NCBI RefSeq assembly: GCF_009649685.1
Contig: NZ_WJPK01000001.1
Coordinates: 872,760-936,759 of the forward strand
DNA: 64,000 nucleotides
From: Flavobacteriaceae bacterium EG-1
GTDB taxonomy: Bacteria; Bacteroidota; Bacteroidia; Flavobacteriales; Flavobacteriaceae
Reading direction: 5' to 3'
The notes beneath the pieces are model-generated. The model did no database searches and was not told the origin of the DNA. It was given only the letters and a program-made list of their open reading frames with translations. Shown here piece by piece: positions 25,671-33,458 of this stretch. Position 1 is the first letter of the stretch. Each line of letters starts with the position of its first letter. The position numbers were made by a program, and so were the translations under genes.

Positions 25671-26739
25671 GTTCTTTAGACACATAAGACAACGACTACT
25701 GTCAGAAAATAAATTCAGCAAATACCTACTTTATGCAATTGGAGAAATTGTGCTTGTTATTATCGGTATACTTATCGCACTTCAAATAAACAATAAAAAC
25801 GAACAGCGTAAAATCGAAAATAAGATTGTTTCTATTTTAAAAGAAGTACAACATGATTTAGGACTGGATATTCAAAAATCGGACGAACTAATTGCCTATT
25901 ACAAAACAAAAGATTCAATCATCAACTTAATACAAACAGATAAACTAACCTTTGATGATTATAAAAATGAAAATCGAAATGCTTTAAGATATGCTATTAT
26001 GAACGCTTTTCATATGAAAATTCATGCTAATGGATATACTAACCTCATAGAAAATATTGATAATGTACCAAAAAAACTGAAAGCAGTTATTGAGCCATTA
26101 CACGAGATCTATATTTATAACAAATATGAAATAGACAAGTTCGATAATCGAATGGACTTTATTACAGATAGAGTGAGGGACGAGTTAGCCAAAAGTAAAG
26201 ATTGGTATTACAGATTAGATCGGCCTCAATTAGAAGATGAGATGATTAATTTTTTCCTGAATGACCCTTATTATAAAAATGATGTATATCTATACCAAAA
26301 TGCTGGCTGGGTACACTTGGCATATAATGTTACACTATTTAGAGAAAATGCAATTAATGCATACAAACAAATTAACGCACTTATTGAAAGTAATGAACCG
26401 CTTCCCGATTTTATACCACATAATTTAGTGCATCTAACCACAGCACAACTACATGAATATGTGGGTGATTTTAAAGTTGTAAAGTATGATGGGTACGATG
26501 GTCCACTTCCAGACCTAAATTATAAAATTCAGATACAAGACAATGGTCTAGTGGGCATTATGAATGGAGATCTTGAAGATATGGATTATTTCTATTTTGA
26601 AACAACAGATAAGATATTTGGTCAGAATGATATTTACCTTAAAGGAGAGTTTATTAGAGATAGTTTGAATGAAATTACATCTTTGATTGTTATGAAAAAT
26701 GGAATGGTAGCTCACTTAAATAAACTTGAAACTAATTAG
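25663..26739 (+). CDS. DUF6090 family protein with C-terminal extension, paralogue 4
   Basis: A 358-residue paralogue, about 100 residues longer than the rest. Head and span as in the others (about 22-42). The extra C-terminal part, from about residue 258 (TAQLHEYVGDFKVV) to the end, resembles the small beta-strand domain (DUF3471-like: EYVGxY, later LVGIMNGD, YFYFETTDKIFGQND) often attached to beta-lactamase-like or peptidase proteins in Bacteroidota. If so this is a fusion of the DUF6090 head with a periplasmic accessory domain. Function unknown. Confidence 0.78.
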   Translation: MIKFFRHIRQRLLSENKFSKYLLYAIGEIVLVIIGILIALQINNKNEQRKIENKIVSILKEVQHDLGLDIQKSDELIAYYKTKDSIINLIQTDKLTFDDYKNENRNALRYAIMNAFHMKIHANGYTNLIENIDNVPKKLKAVIEPLHEIYIYNKYEIDKFDNRMDFITDRVRDELAKSKDWYYRLDRPQLEDEMINFFLNDPYYKNDVYLYQNAGWVHLAYNVTLFRENAINAYKQINALIESNEPLPDFIPHNLVHLTTAQLHEYVGDFKVVKYDGYDGPLPDLNYKIQIQDNGLVGIMNGDLEDMDYFYFETTDKIFGQNDIYLKGEFIRDSLNEITSLIVMKNGMVAHLNKLETN

Positions 26740-26924
26740 AAGAAATTAAAGTTAAGCCCAGTATATTTAATTGCCTTGGTTAGTTTTTAATTGGTAAATT
26801 CCGTCGGTAGTTTTTCTGATTAGTATTTGTTTTAAAAGATGAAAATGTTCCGATTCCACTAACTAAACGTGACCAAATGAACATTTAAAGAAATTTAAAT
26901 TAAATAACTAAATACAAGATAATT

Positions 26925-27407
26925 ATGAAAGAAATACTTGAAGAATACGCTTTAATTGCTGAAATCATATCTGCTATAGCTGTGGTTATTTCGCTGGTTT
27001 TTGTAGGATTACAAATTAAGGCCAATACAAAAGCAACACAAGCATCAACGTTTCATGAGATTGCTGCTTTAGATATTAATATACTTTTAAGTTTAGGTGC
27101 TACTAAAGAAACATCAAGAATAATTTCAACTTTTAGAGCGAATCCAGATGCCTTATCGGAAGATGAACATAATCATGGTTTTCACTTATTTGCTGCGGAA
27201 ATTCGGCACGTTGAGAATTTATTTTTGCAGAACGAAAACAAAATGTTAAGTAAAAAAAATTGGGAGTCCAGAAAGTCATTGGTAAATGGAATGATTCTAT
27301 CACCAGGTTTTGGAGCGTTGTTAAAAAGTCCGAACAAACAATTTTTCGATGGCGCTTTTATTGAATATGGAGAAAATTTAAGAAAGCGATTCGAAAAAAA
27401 AGAGTAA
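26925..27407 (+). CDS. Small membrane-anchored protein of unknown function
   Basis: A 160-residue protein with one N-terminal span (ALIAEIISAIAVVISLVFVG, about 8-28) followed by LQIKANTKATQAS and a helical charged domain containing EIRHVENLF and GFGALL. I recognise the N-terminal style from many short bacterial proteins without assigned role. No catalytic motif. Unit boundary downstream carries a palindrome (27428-27541); the 185-base gap upstream shows no clear promoter. Confidence 0.75.
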   Translation: MKEILEEYALIAEIISAIAVVISLVFVGLQIKANTKATQASTFHEIAALDINILLSLGATKETSRIISTFRANPDALSEDEHNHGFHLFAAEIRHVENLFLQNENKMLSKKNWESRKSLVNGMILSPGFGALLKSPNKQFFDGAFIEYGENLRKRFEKKE

Positions 27408-27427
27408 TTGTTTTAGTAAAAAGTACT

Positions 27428-27541
27428 AGCGCTATACCGTATAAAAATCATTGCTTTGTGCTATTAAATTGGCTTTTACTATACTTCCATATAAAATGAA
27501 GGATTGCCCATAGCGCTGCTTTGTGCTTCGTTAGACTAACC
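27428..27541 (+). repeat. attC-like imperfect palindrome with GTTAGAC right end
   Basis: AGCGCTAT (27428-27435) pairs with ATAGCGCT (27510-27517). The right end reads TTGTGCTTCGTTAGAC then TAACC. GTTAGAC (27530-27536) fits the integron core-site consensus GTTRRRY exactly. The inverse core is not found on the left, so the site may be recombined or decayed. Confidence 0.55.
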
Positions 27542-27556
27542 ATTAACCACTAACCA

Positions 27557-28321
27557 ATGATAAAATTCTTTAGAAAAATTAGGCAAAACTTACTTTCGGA
27601 AGGAAGTACTGGTAAGTATTTTAAATATGCCATCGGAGAAATAATACTTGTAGTTATCGGAATTTTAATTGCATTGCAGATTAACAATTGGAACGAAAAC
27701 CGAAAGAATAAAATTGCTGAAGCTGATTATTACTGTAGAATTTTAGATGACTTTGAACTAAATGAAAAATTAATTGATGAAAATTTTGAGCTAACATCCA
27801 ACAGAATAGAGCTCACTAAAGAGCTTATAAAAGATTTAAACATTATACCAAATGATAGGAGTCTAATTCTTAACAAATTTACTGCTGCTTTAAGACACGA
27901 TGTTTCTGTACCCAGTAACATTACTTTTGAAGATTTAACATCTTCTGGACAATTAAAACTATTAACTGATATTAAATTAAAGAACATACTGATTGAATAC
28001 AGTACATTTTTAGACAATACTGTAAATCTACTAAAAGAAAATCGGAATGAAATTATTAAAAGATATACTGATTTTGAGCTTATAACTGAATTAGGATATC
28101 AAGATATTGACTATATGAAAAAAGAGCTTGACAAGGAACATTTTGCTTTATTGCCAAACGTTAATTGGACCAACGACCCTACTCACCCATATTTCATAAA
28201 ATTTCAAGACAATCTTGTTTTTATTTTGGGTATGCAAATTAGGCAGAAACATCATTTTTCTAATTTAAGACAAGAATTACAGAAACCTATGGAACTATTA
28301 AGAGGTAAAAAGTGTAAATAA
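27557..28321 (+). CDS. DUF6090 family membrane-anchored protein, paralogue 5
   Basis: A 254-residue paralogue: MIKFFRKIRQNLL, span at about 24-42 (YAIGEIILVVIGILIALQ), NNWNENRK, then a helical tail unlike the other four. No leader ORF: its ATG follows ACCACTAACCA directly. The stop codon starts a TAACGAAAGCAC left half. Function unknown. Confidence 0.82.
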   Translation: MIKFFRKIRQNLLSEGSTGKYFKYAIGEIILVVIGILIALQINNWNENRKNKIAEADYYCRILDDFELNEKLIDENFELTSNRIELTKELIKDLNIIPNDRSLILNKFTAALRHDVSVPSNITFEDLTSSGQLKLLTDIKLKNILIEYSTFLDNTVNLLKENRNEIIKRYTDFELITELGYQDIDYMKKELDKEHFALLPNVNWTNDPTHPYFIKFQDNLVFILGMQIRQKHHFSNLRQELQKPMELLRGKKCK

Positions 28322-28462
28322 CGAAAGCACAACAATGGCTATAAGTAATTGCTTGTTCTCGCTTACTTACGAAAATCCTTACGGATTTTCTATTCGGTTT
28401 GTATTTGCTAAATTAGGTGCTGAAACACGCAACGAAATCATGCACACACACGTTGCCATTAA
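28319..28462 (+). repeat. attC-like junction with nested hairpin (R3 copy 1)
   Basis: TAACGAAAGCACAAC and AATGGCTATA begin on the stop codon of paralogue 5. Inside is a perfect hairpin GAAAATCC-TTAC-GGATTTTC (28371-28390). Towards the end, CACGCAACGAAATCAT and CGTTGCCATT follow; GCCATT can pair with AATGGC. The hairpin and the CACGCAAC block recur at 30567-30613. Confidence 0.6.
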
Positions 28463-28506
28463 TTTTGAAAAAAACAGCATATTTAGATAAAAACAATAAA
28501 AGCATA

Positions 28507-29739
28507 ATGCCTAAGAGTGAGAAAAGCAAAACTCCATTTACACAAAAATTAGTTGATATTGGAGCTAATAATGAGTTTTCCGTAACCGAGAATAGGTATC
28601 TGCGTATTACAAATATCGCTTCTATACTTGGCATCTTATTTATGTTGATGTGGATGATTACAGCTTTCTGCATTACAGATTCACCAATACTTTACGGAAG
28701 CAATGGATTATTGGCATTGATGTTTTCATTCGTTTTAATATTCAACAGCAAAGGTTGGCGGGTATTGGCTTCAACTTGGTTTACAGCTACGTCCTTTATT
28801 GGAATTATTCTATTTCTTTATTTGTTGGGTTACTCATCAGGGGTTTGGGTTATTTGTTTCATCATAATAATTACTCCATACATGACATTCCCGAAAAGTG
28901 CAAGGAAATTAGCTATTGGTTTCAGTATGCTGGGAGTCTTGACTTTGATTATTTCGGTTACGTTTCAATCCGAATTTAATCCGCACTATGATGTACTTGA
29001 CCCGTATTTCCTGCAAATATTTAACATCAGCACAACTGGGCTGATTTGCCTTACAATTGCATGGACTTTGTCTGTGCTGATTGATAGATCAGAGGAGTCT
29101 TTGAGGATTGAGCAAAAAAGATCAGATGACCTTCTGCATAATATTCTTCCTGTAAATGTGGCAAGAGATCTAAAGGAAACTGGTAAAACAGTACCCAAAA
29201 GACACAAAAATGTAACTATACTGTTTACTGACTTCCAAGGCTTTACAGAGTTAGTAGCTAGCATCCCGGCAATTACTTTGGTCAATGAACTCAATGATAT
29301 TTTTGGCCGATTCGACGAGATTGTTGAGGAGGCAGGAGTTGAAAAAATTGAAACAATTGGGGATGCATATATGGCTGCATGTGGCCTAGAAGAAGCTGTT
29401 AAAGATCATGCCATTAATTGTATTAAAGCTGCACAACAGATGCTATCTTATTTAGAGGAGCGAAATAAGAAACATAAAATAAAATGGAGAATGAGAGTTG
29501 GGATACATTCGGGACCAATAGTGGCTGGCGTAGTTGGAAAGAAGAAATTTAACTATGACCTCTTTGGAGATACAGTCAATACGGCAAGTCGAATAGAATC
29601 ATTAGGAGAGCCTGGCAAAATAAATATATCAGAAACTACCTACCAACTTGTAAAAAATGATATCAGTTGCGAAACCAGAGAGAAAATTCAAGCAAAAGGA
29701 AAGGGAGAATTGGAAATGTACTTTATAAAATATAGTTAA
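28507..29739 (+). CDS. Membrane class III adenylate/guanylate cyclase
   Basis: A 410-residue cyclase making cAMP or cGMP. I start at the ATG at 28507 because the longer frame (28417) runs back through the palindromic junction. Five hydrophobic segments (about 33-56, 66-80, 92-127, 135-153, 172-193) lead through a short signalling helix into the catalytic domain. Metal aspartates: D242 in LFTDFQGFT and D286 in IGDAYMA. R362 in SRIES is the transition-state arginine and N358 its partner. Purine-selecting positions are E282 (guanylate type) and D351 (adenylate type), so nucleotide choice is unclear. Confidence 0.88.
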   Translation: MPKSEKSKTPFTQKLVDIGANNEFSVTENRYLRITNIASILGILFMLMWMITAFCITDSPILYGSNGLLALMFSFVLIFNSKGWRVLASTWFTATSFIGIILFLYLLGYSSGVWVICFIIIITPYMTFPKSARKLAIGFSMLGVLTLIISVTFQSEFNPHYDVLDPYFLQIFNISTTGLICLTIAWTLSVLIDRSEESLRIEQKRSDDLLHNILPVNVARDLKETGKTVPKRHKNVTILFTDFQGFTELVASIPAITLVNELNDIFGRFDEIVEEAGVEKIETIGDAYMAACGLEEAVKDHAINCIKAAQQMLSYLEERNKKHKIKWRMRVGIHSGPIVAGVVGKKKFNYDLFGDTVNTASRIESLGEPGKINISETTYQLVKNDISCETREKIQAKGKGELEMYFIKYS

Positions 29740-29764
29740 CAATAGGGTAAGAAAAGAGAAAACT

Positions 29765-29835
29765 AAAAGCTCTGGCTAGCAGACCAGACTGAAACGAAAA
29801 GTTTCCTCGCCTGCCATACTTGTAATAGTCGAATC
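29765..29835 (+). repeat. 71-base repeat R2, copy 1
   Basis: Begins AAAAGCTCTGGCTAGCAGA, then a GAAAC-GAAAA-GTTTC hairpin flanked by GCAG and CTGC, and ends AATAGTCGAATC. 66 of 71 positions match 31499-31569. Both copies end about 20-27 bases before a gene start, so they act as the boundary element of the following unit. Confidence 0.8.
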
Positions 29836-29861
29836 ATTATAAACAAACTAAATCACTCACA

Positions 29862-30527
29862 ATGAAGAAATATCAATTACTATTTGTCCTTTGTTTATTA
29901 ACTATTCAAATCTCACTTGGGCAAGAATTTAAAGTTGATCAAAGGACTCAAATGGAGAAAGAAGACCCAATGAAAATGCATCATCCAGAGGAAACCTCTA
30001 TTTTGGACCTACTTGAGATGATTGAGGTTCAAGGAGTACGAATGAATAAATTTGAATTTGGAAAATTTGACAAGGAATATAAAATATTGTTACTCTCTGA
30101 CAAATATGATAACGGAAAATTAATAAAGACGGATACTTTGAGTCAATTTAAGAGTACATATCTTTATTATGAGAAAGAAAAGCCATTTTATGACTTTATG
30201 GATAAAATAAAAATCATCACTAAGGACAACGAAGCCAAAAGTGAATTATTTATTAAATCATATGCCTTTAGTACAAAGGCACAAATAGAATTGAAACGGA
30301 CAAACAAAAATTCCTTTTTCAACTGGAGAAATTATAAAAACACCGATTGGAAATTGAATAAAAAAATTCCTTTAATGATATTTGCATCTTCATGGAAAGA
30401 TGAGAAATATGGATTTGACCGATTTTGTGGAGTTACACATTTAACCGACAATGGAAAGGGCACTAAAGAACTTTTGGAAATGTCACCTTCTTACGCCATT
30501 ATTTATTACCAAGTTATCGAAAATTAA
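29862..30527 (+). CDS. Secreted protein of unknown function
   Basis: A 221-residue protein with a signal peptide (about 1-20, ending SLGQE). The mature part is rich in Lys, Asp, Glu and aromatics, without Cys-pair, repeat or catalytic motif that I recognise. The C-terminal part includes FDRFCGVTHLTDNG. Single-gene unit between repeats R2 and R3. Not assigned to a family. Confidence 0.72.
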   Translation: MKKYQLLFVLCLLTIQISLGQEFKVDQRTQMEKEDPMKMHHPEETSILDLLEMIEVQGVRMNKFEFGKFDKEYKILLLSDKYDNGKLIKTDTLSQFKSTYLYYEKEKPFYDFMDKIKIITKDNEAKSELFIKSYAFSTKAQIELKRTNKNSFFNWRNYKNTDWKLNKKIPLMIFASSWKDEKYGFDRFCGVTHLTDNGKGTKELLEMSPSYAIIYYQVIEN

Positions 30528-30544
30528 AAAAGACTGTATATAAC

Positions 30545-30618
30545 AAACAATAGTTCATTTCAACGTAAAATCCTCGCGGATATTCACGCAACTAAAACAT
30601 AACGAAACCGTTGTAGTC
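30545..30618 (+). repeat. Palindromic unit junction (R3 copy 2)
   Basis: AAAATCC-TCGC-GGATATT hairpin (about 30567-30584), then CACGCAACTAAAACAT (30585-30600) and AACGAAACCGTTGTAG. The CACGCAAC-AAA-CAT block and the AATCC/GGAT hairpin parallel the junction at 28371-28457. Confidence 0.55.
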
Positions 30619-30634
30619 AATTAAAAAAAACGAA

Positions 30635-31399
30635 ATGTCAATTACAAAAGAATCAGAATTAATCGAAATGAAAAAGATTAGTGAAGTTGTTGGTACGACA
30701 CTAAAACTAATGAGAGAATATGCTAAAGTTGGTATGTCAACTAAAGCGTTAGACGATTATGGTGGTGAGGTTTTAAGAAGTTATAGAGCCAAATCGGCAC
30801 CTTATGAAACTTATGATTTTCCTGGTTATACTTGTATAAGTGTAAATAAAGAAGTTGCTCACGGAATTCCGTCTGAAAATAAAATACTTAGAGAAGGTGA
30901 CCTAGTAAATATTGATGTTTCGGCTGAGTTAAATGGTTTTTGGTCTGACAATGGTGGCTCTTTTGTTCTTGGAAAAGACATACACAACCATCAACCGCTT
31001 GTAAACGCTTCTAAAAATATTTTAAAAAAAGCCATTACTAACATAAAAGGCGGAGGAAAAATAGCCGACATTGGACAGATAATTGAGACGGAAGCAAAAA
31101 AAAATGGATTTAAAGTAATTAAGAATTTAGCAGGACATGGAGTTGGAAGAAGTCTTCACGAAGAACCTGAAAATATCTTGAATTACAAGGTTAGAACAAA
31201 TCGTGAAAGGTTTAAAAAAAATACTACAGTTGCAATAGAAACTTTTATTTCAACCAAATCGACTGTCGCAGTAGAATTAAATGATGGTTGGACTTTGGTT
31301 GGCAACAAAGGCGGGTATGTAACACAGCACGAACAAACAATATTAATCACAGATAAAGAACCTATGATTTTGACTGAATCAAATGGAATTTGGAATTAA
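30635..31399 (+). CDS. map: Type I methionine aminopeptidase, accessory copy
   Basis: A 254-residue M24 metallopeptidase removing N-terminal methionine. Metal ligands can be followed: D in VNIDVSAELNGF, D in FWSDNGGSF, H in LAGHGVGRSLHEEP, E in VAIETF and E in QHEQTIL. VNKEVAHGIPS carries the substrate histidine. Flavobacteria keep a core map near ribosomal genes; this one is a lone unit in an accessory array, so it is probably a second copy, perhaps for resistance to Map inhibitors or special substrates (inference). Confidence 0.88.
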   Translation: MSITKESELIEMKKISEVVGTTLKLMREYAKVGMSTKALDDYGGEVLRSYRAKSAPYETYDFPGYTCISVNKEVAHGIPSENKILREGDLVNIDVSAELNGFWSDNGGSFVLGKDIHNHQPLVNASKNILKKAITNIKGGGKIADIGQIIETEAKKNGFKVIKNLAGHGVGRSLHEEPENILNYKVRTNRERFKKNTTVAIETFISTKSTVAVELNDGWTLVGNKGGYVTQHEQTILITDKEPMILTESNGIWN

Positions 31400-31498
31400 T
31401 AACTGAATATAGCAATCACGGCTTCTTGTTTTACCTTATTAATCAAGTTAGCAAAACTTTTGATTAGGCTTTAAAAATGAAAAAAATATAACAAAACA

Positions 31499-31569
31499 AA
31501 AAGCTCTGGCTAGCAGAGCAGACGGAAACGAAAAGTTTCCTCGCCTGCCACACTATTAATAGTCGAATC
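31499..31569 (+). repeat. 71-base repeat R2, copy 2
   Basis: Matches 29765-29835 at 66 of 71 positions. Here the stem is one pair longer (GGAAAC-GAAAA-GTTTCC). Lies 20 bases upstream of the Crp/Fnr ATG at 31590. Confidence 0.8.
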
Positions 31570-31589
31570 GATGGCAACAAGCAGAAAAA

Positions 31590-32156
31590 ATGGAAAAAAT
31601 CCGGACATTTATTAATACTATAGTTCCAATGGATGATGCAGATTGGAAATTTTTCTCTTCAAAACTAAAATTCGTTAAACTTAAAAAGAAATCCCTGATA
31701 TTAAAGTCGGGAGATATTGAAAACCATCTTTCTTTTATCTCTAAAGGAATAGTTAGACTATATATTCCAAGGCTTGAAAACGACTTAACTTTTGGTTTTT
31801 TGTTTGACAATGAATTTGTAACGGCATATGATTCCTTATTAACACAACTTCCTTCTGAATATCACATTGAAACCTTAACCGAAACGGAACTTTGGCAAAT
31901 ATCCTATAAAGACTTGCAAGAAGTTTATGCAAAAACGAAAAGCGGAAACACTATTGGCCGAATAATGTCTGAGCGAATGTTTTTAATTAAATCAAAAAGA
32001 GAACTTTCTTTATTAAGTAAAACCGCAGAAGAACGTTATTTAGATTTATTTTCTGAAAGGCCTAAACTGCTGCAAGAAATCCCCTTAAAATATATCGCTT
32101 CCTATATTGGTGTTACGCCACAAGCGCTCAGTAGAATAAGAAACCGAATTACTTAA
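31590..32156 (+). CDS. Crp/Fnr family transcriptional regulator 1
   Basis: A 188-residue regulator of the short Bacteroidota Crp/Fnr type. The N-terminal cyclic-nucleotide-binding-like barrel includes LILKSGDIENHLSFISKGIVRLY; the C-terminal helix-turn-helix is LKYIASYIGVTPQALSRIR. The usual cAMP contact motif is not evident, as is common in this group, so the ligand is open. Located three genes after the cyclase, which makes a link tempting but unproven. A lipoprotein gene follows after 62 bases and may be co-transcribed. Confidence 0.87.
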   Translation: MEKIRTFINTIVPMDDADWKFFSSKLKFVKLKKKSLILKSGDIENHLSFISKGIVRLYIPRLENDLTFGFLFDNEFVTAYDSLLTQLPSEYHIETLTETELWQISYKDLQEVYAKTKSGNTIGRIMSERMFLIKSKRELSLLSKTAEERYLDLFSERPKLLQEIPLKYIASYIGVTPQALSRIRNRIT

Positions 32157-32218
32157 CCTGGGTTCATTGACTATAAGTTTAATTCATCTAATCTTTGTTT
32201 AAACATAAAAGATTAAAA

Positions 32219-33265
32219 ATGAAAAAAGCACTTATATTCAACTTTATCCTGGTTTTTGCTTCAGCTTGCACCCTTCTTCCTACAAAAACAATGATACAAA
32301 GTAAAAACACAAAAGATATGCTAACCAGCAATGAGCTAGCTGAATTTGCCAATGCTTACTTTTGGGAAAATTACCATAAGGGAAATTACCACAAAATAGA
32401 TAGCGTACTTTATTATTTACAAGCAGCTTATATTAAAAATCCAAACGACTTACAGACCATTGCTCATATAGGATTTACCAATGCTTGGGCAATTAGCGAG
32501 CGAAGAAAACTAGATACTATTCCACCTAATATAGTAGAGCACGCTACATTGGCAGTAAAATATTTTGGAGAAGCACATGAGCTAAATTCAAATGATCCAA
32601 GAGTTTTGGGATTTTTGGCAGATTTTAAAATTATTCAAGGAACAATCGCGGAAGATAAAAAACTCATTCAGCAAGGCTATTTTGATGGTAAAAAATCGAT
32701 TAATCAATGGAATGAATTTAATTATTTTACGGTAGGTTATGTACTAAGTCAACTACCTCACGATAGCTGGCAATTTAAAAAAGCCATAGAATGGCAATGG
32801 AAAACCTTGGATGAATGCTATTGTGAAAAAGTAGATAGAGACAATTTTAAAGTGGAAAAATATTTGAGTTTAGAAGATACTGAAACGAACACAAAAAGAA
32901 AACGTGCTTGTTGGAATAGTTGGATAGCGCCCCATAATGTAGAAGGATTTTACTTAAATATGGGCGATATGTTAGTAAAAAGTGGCGATTATAAAAAGGG
33001 AATTAAGGTGTATGAAATGATAAAACAAGTACCTCAATATAACACCTGGCCCTTTAAAAAAGAGTTACAAGAGCGAATAGAAAATGCTGAAATAAATGTT
33101 GTGAATTTCAGAAAAGAGGTTGCAAACAACGAAGTCGTTCCAGATAAAAATCTAATGATGGTAAATACGTCCATTTCATGTATGTCTTGCCACCAAATGA
33201 GCAAAGCAGATGAGGATTATTTTAAAATAAACGATATTTACAAAAGAATGTATTTAAAAAAATGA
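32219..33265 (+). CDS. Lipoprotein with helical repeats and C-terminal CxxCH heme motif
   Basis: A 348-residue lipoprotein. Start chosen at the ATG at 32219: MKKALIFNFILVFASAC is a lipoprotein signal with C17 as the lipidated residue. The body has TPR-like helix pairs (DSVLYYLQAAYIKNP, AVKYFGEAHELNSNDPR, GDMLVKSGDYKKGIKVYEM). Near the end CMSCH (C321, C324, H325) is a c-type heme attachment motif, unusual in so short a tail (28 residues). It could be a monoheme electron-transfer tail or a zinc site. A TAACG motif sits one base after its stop. Confidence 0.8.
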   Translation: MKKALIFNFILVFASACTLLPTKTMIQSKNTKDMLTSNELAEFANAYFWENYHKGNYHKIDSVLYYLQAAYIKNPNDLQTIAHIGFTNAWAISERRKLDTIPPNIVEHATLAVKYFGEAHELNSNDPRVLGFLADFKIIQGTIAEDKKLIQQGYFDGKKSINQWNEFNYFTVGYVLSQLPHDSWQFKKAIEWQWKTLDECYCEKVDRDNFKVEKYLSLEDTETNTKRKRACWNSWIAPHNVEGFYLNMGDMLVKSGDYKKGIKVYEMIKQVPQYNTWPFKKELQERIENAEINVVNFRKEVANNEVVPDKNLMMVNTSISCMSCHQMSKADEDYFKINDIYKRMYLKK

Positions 33266-33458
33266 ATAACGAATTGAGGTTACAAGCGAGAAATTACTAA
33301 GCACGACAAAACTTAAACACAATGCGAATATTAGGGCAAAGCCGATAGGTTTGTGTATTTTTATGAAGCTCGCTAAATTGAAAATTTCCCAATAGAGAAC
33401 TATTCAATTTTAGTTTTAAATAAAAGAGAAAAAAGTGTAATCTGCCCAAAAACAAAAA

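Noticed and set aside
28417-28506. N-terminal extension of the cyclase
   Set aside because: It covers the end of a repeat junction (CACACGTTGCC region); the ATG at 28507 gives a normal cytoplasmic start.
21113-31569. CRISPR array as an explanation for the repeats
   Set aside because: Repeats are 70-150 bases, differ in spacing by kilobases and flank genes; there are no short regular repeat-spacer units and no cas genes.
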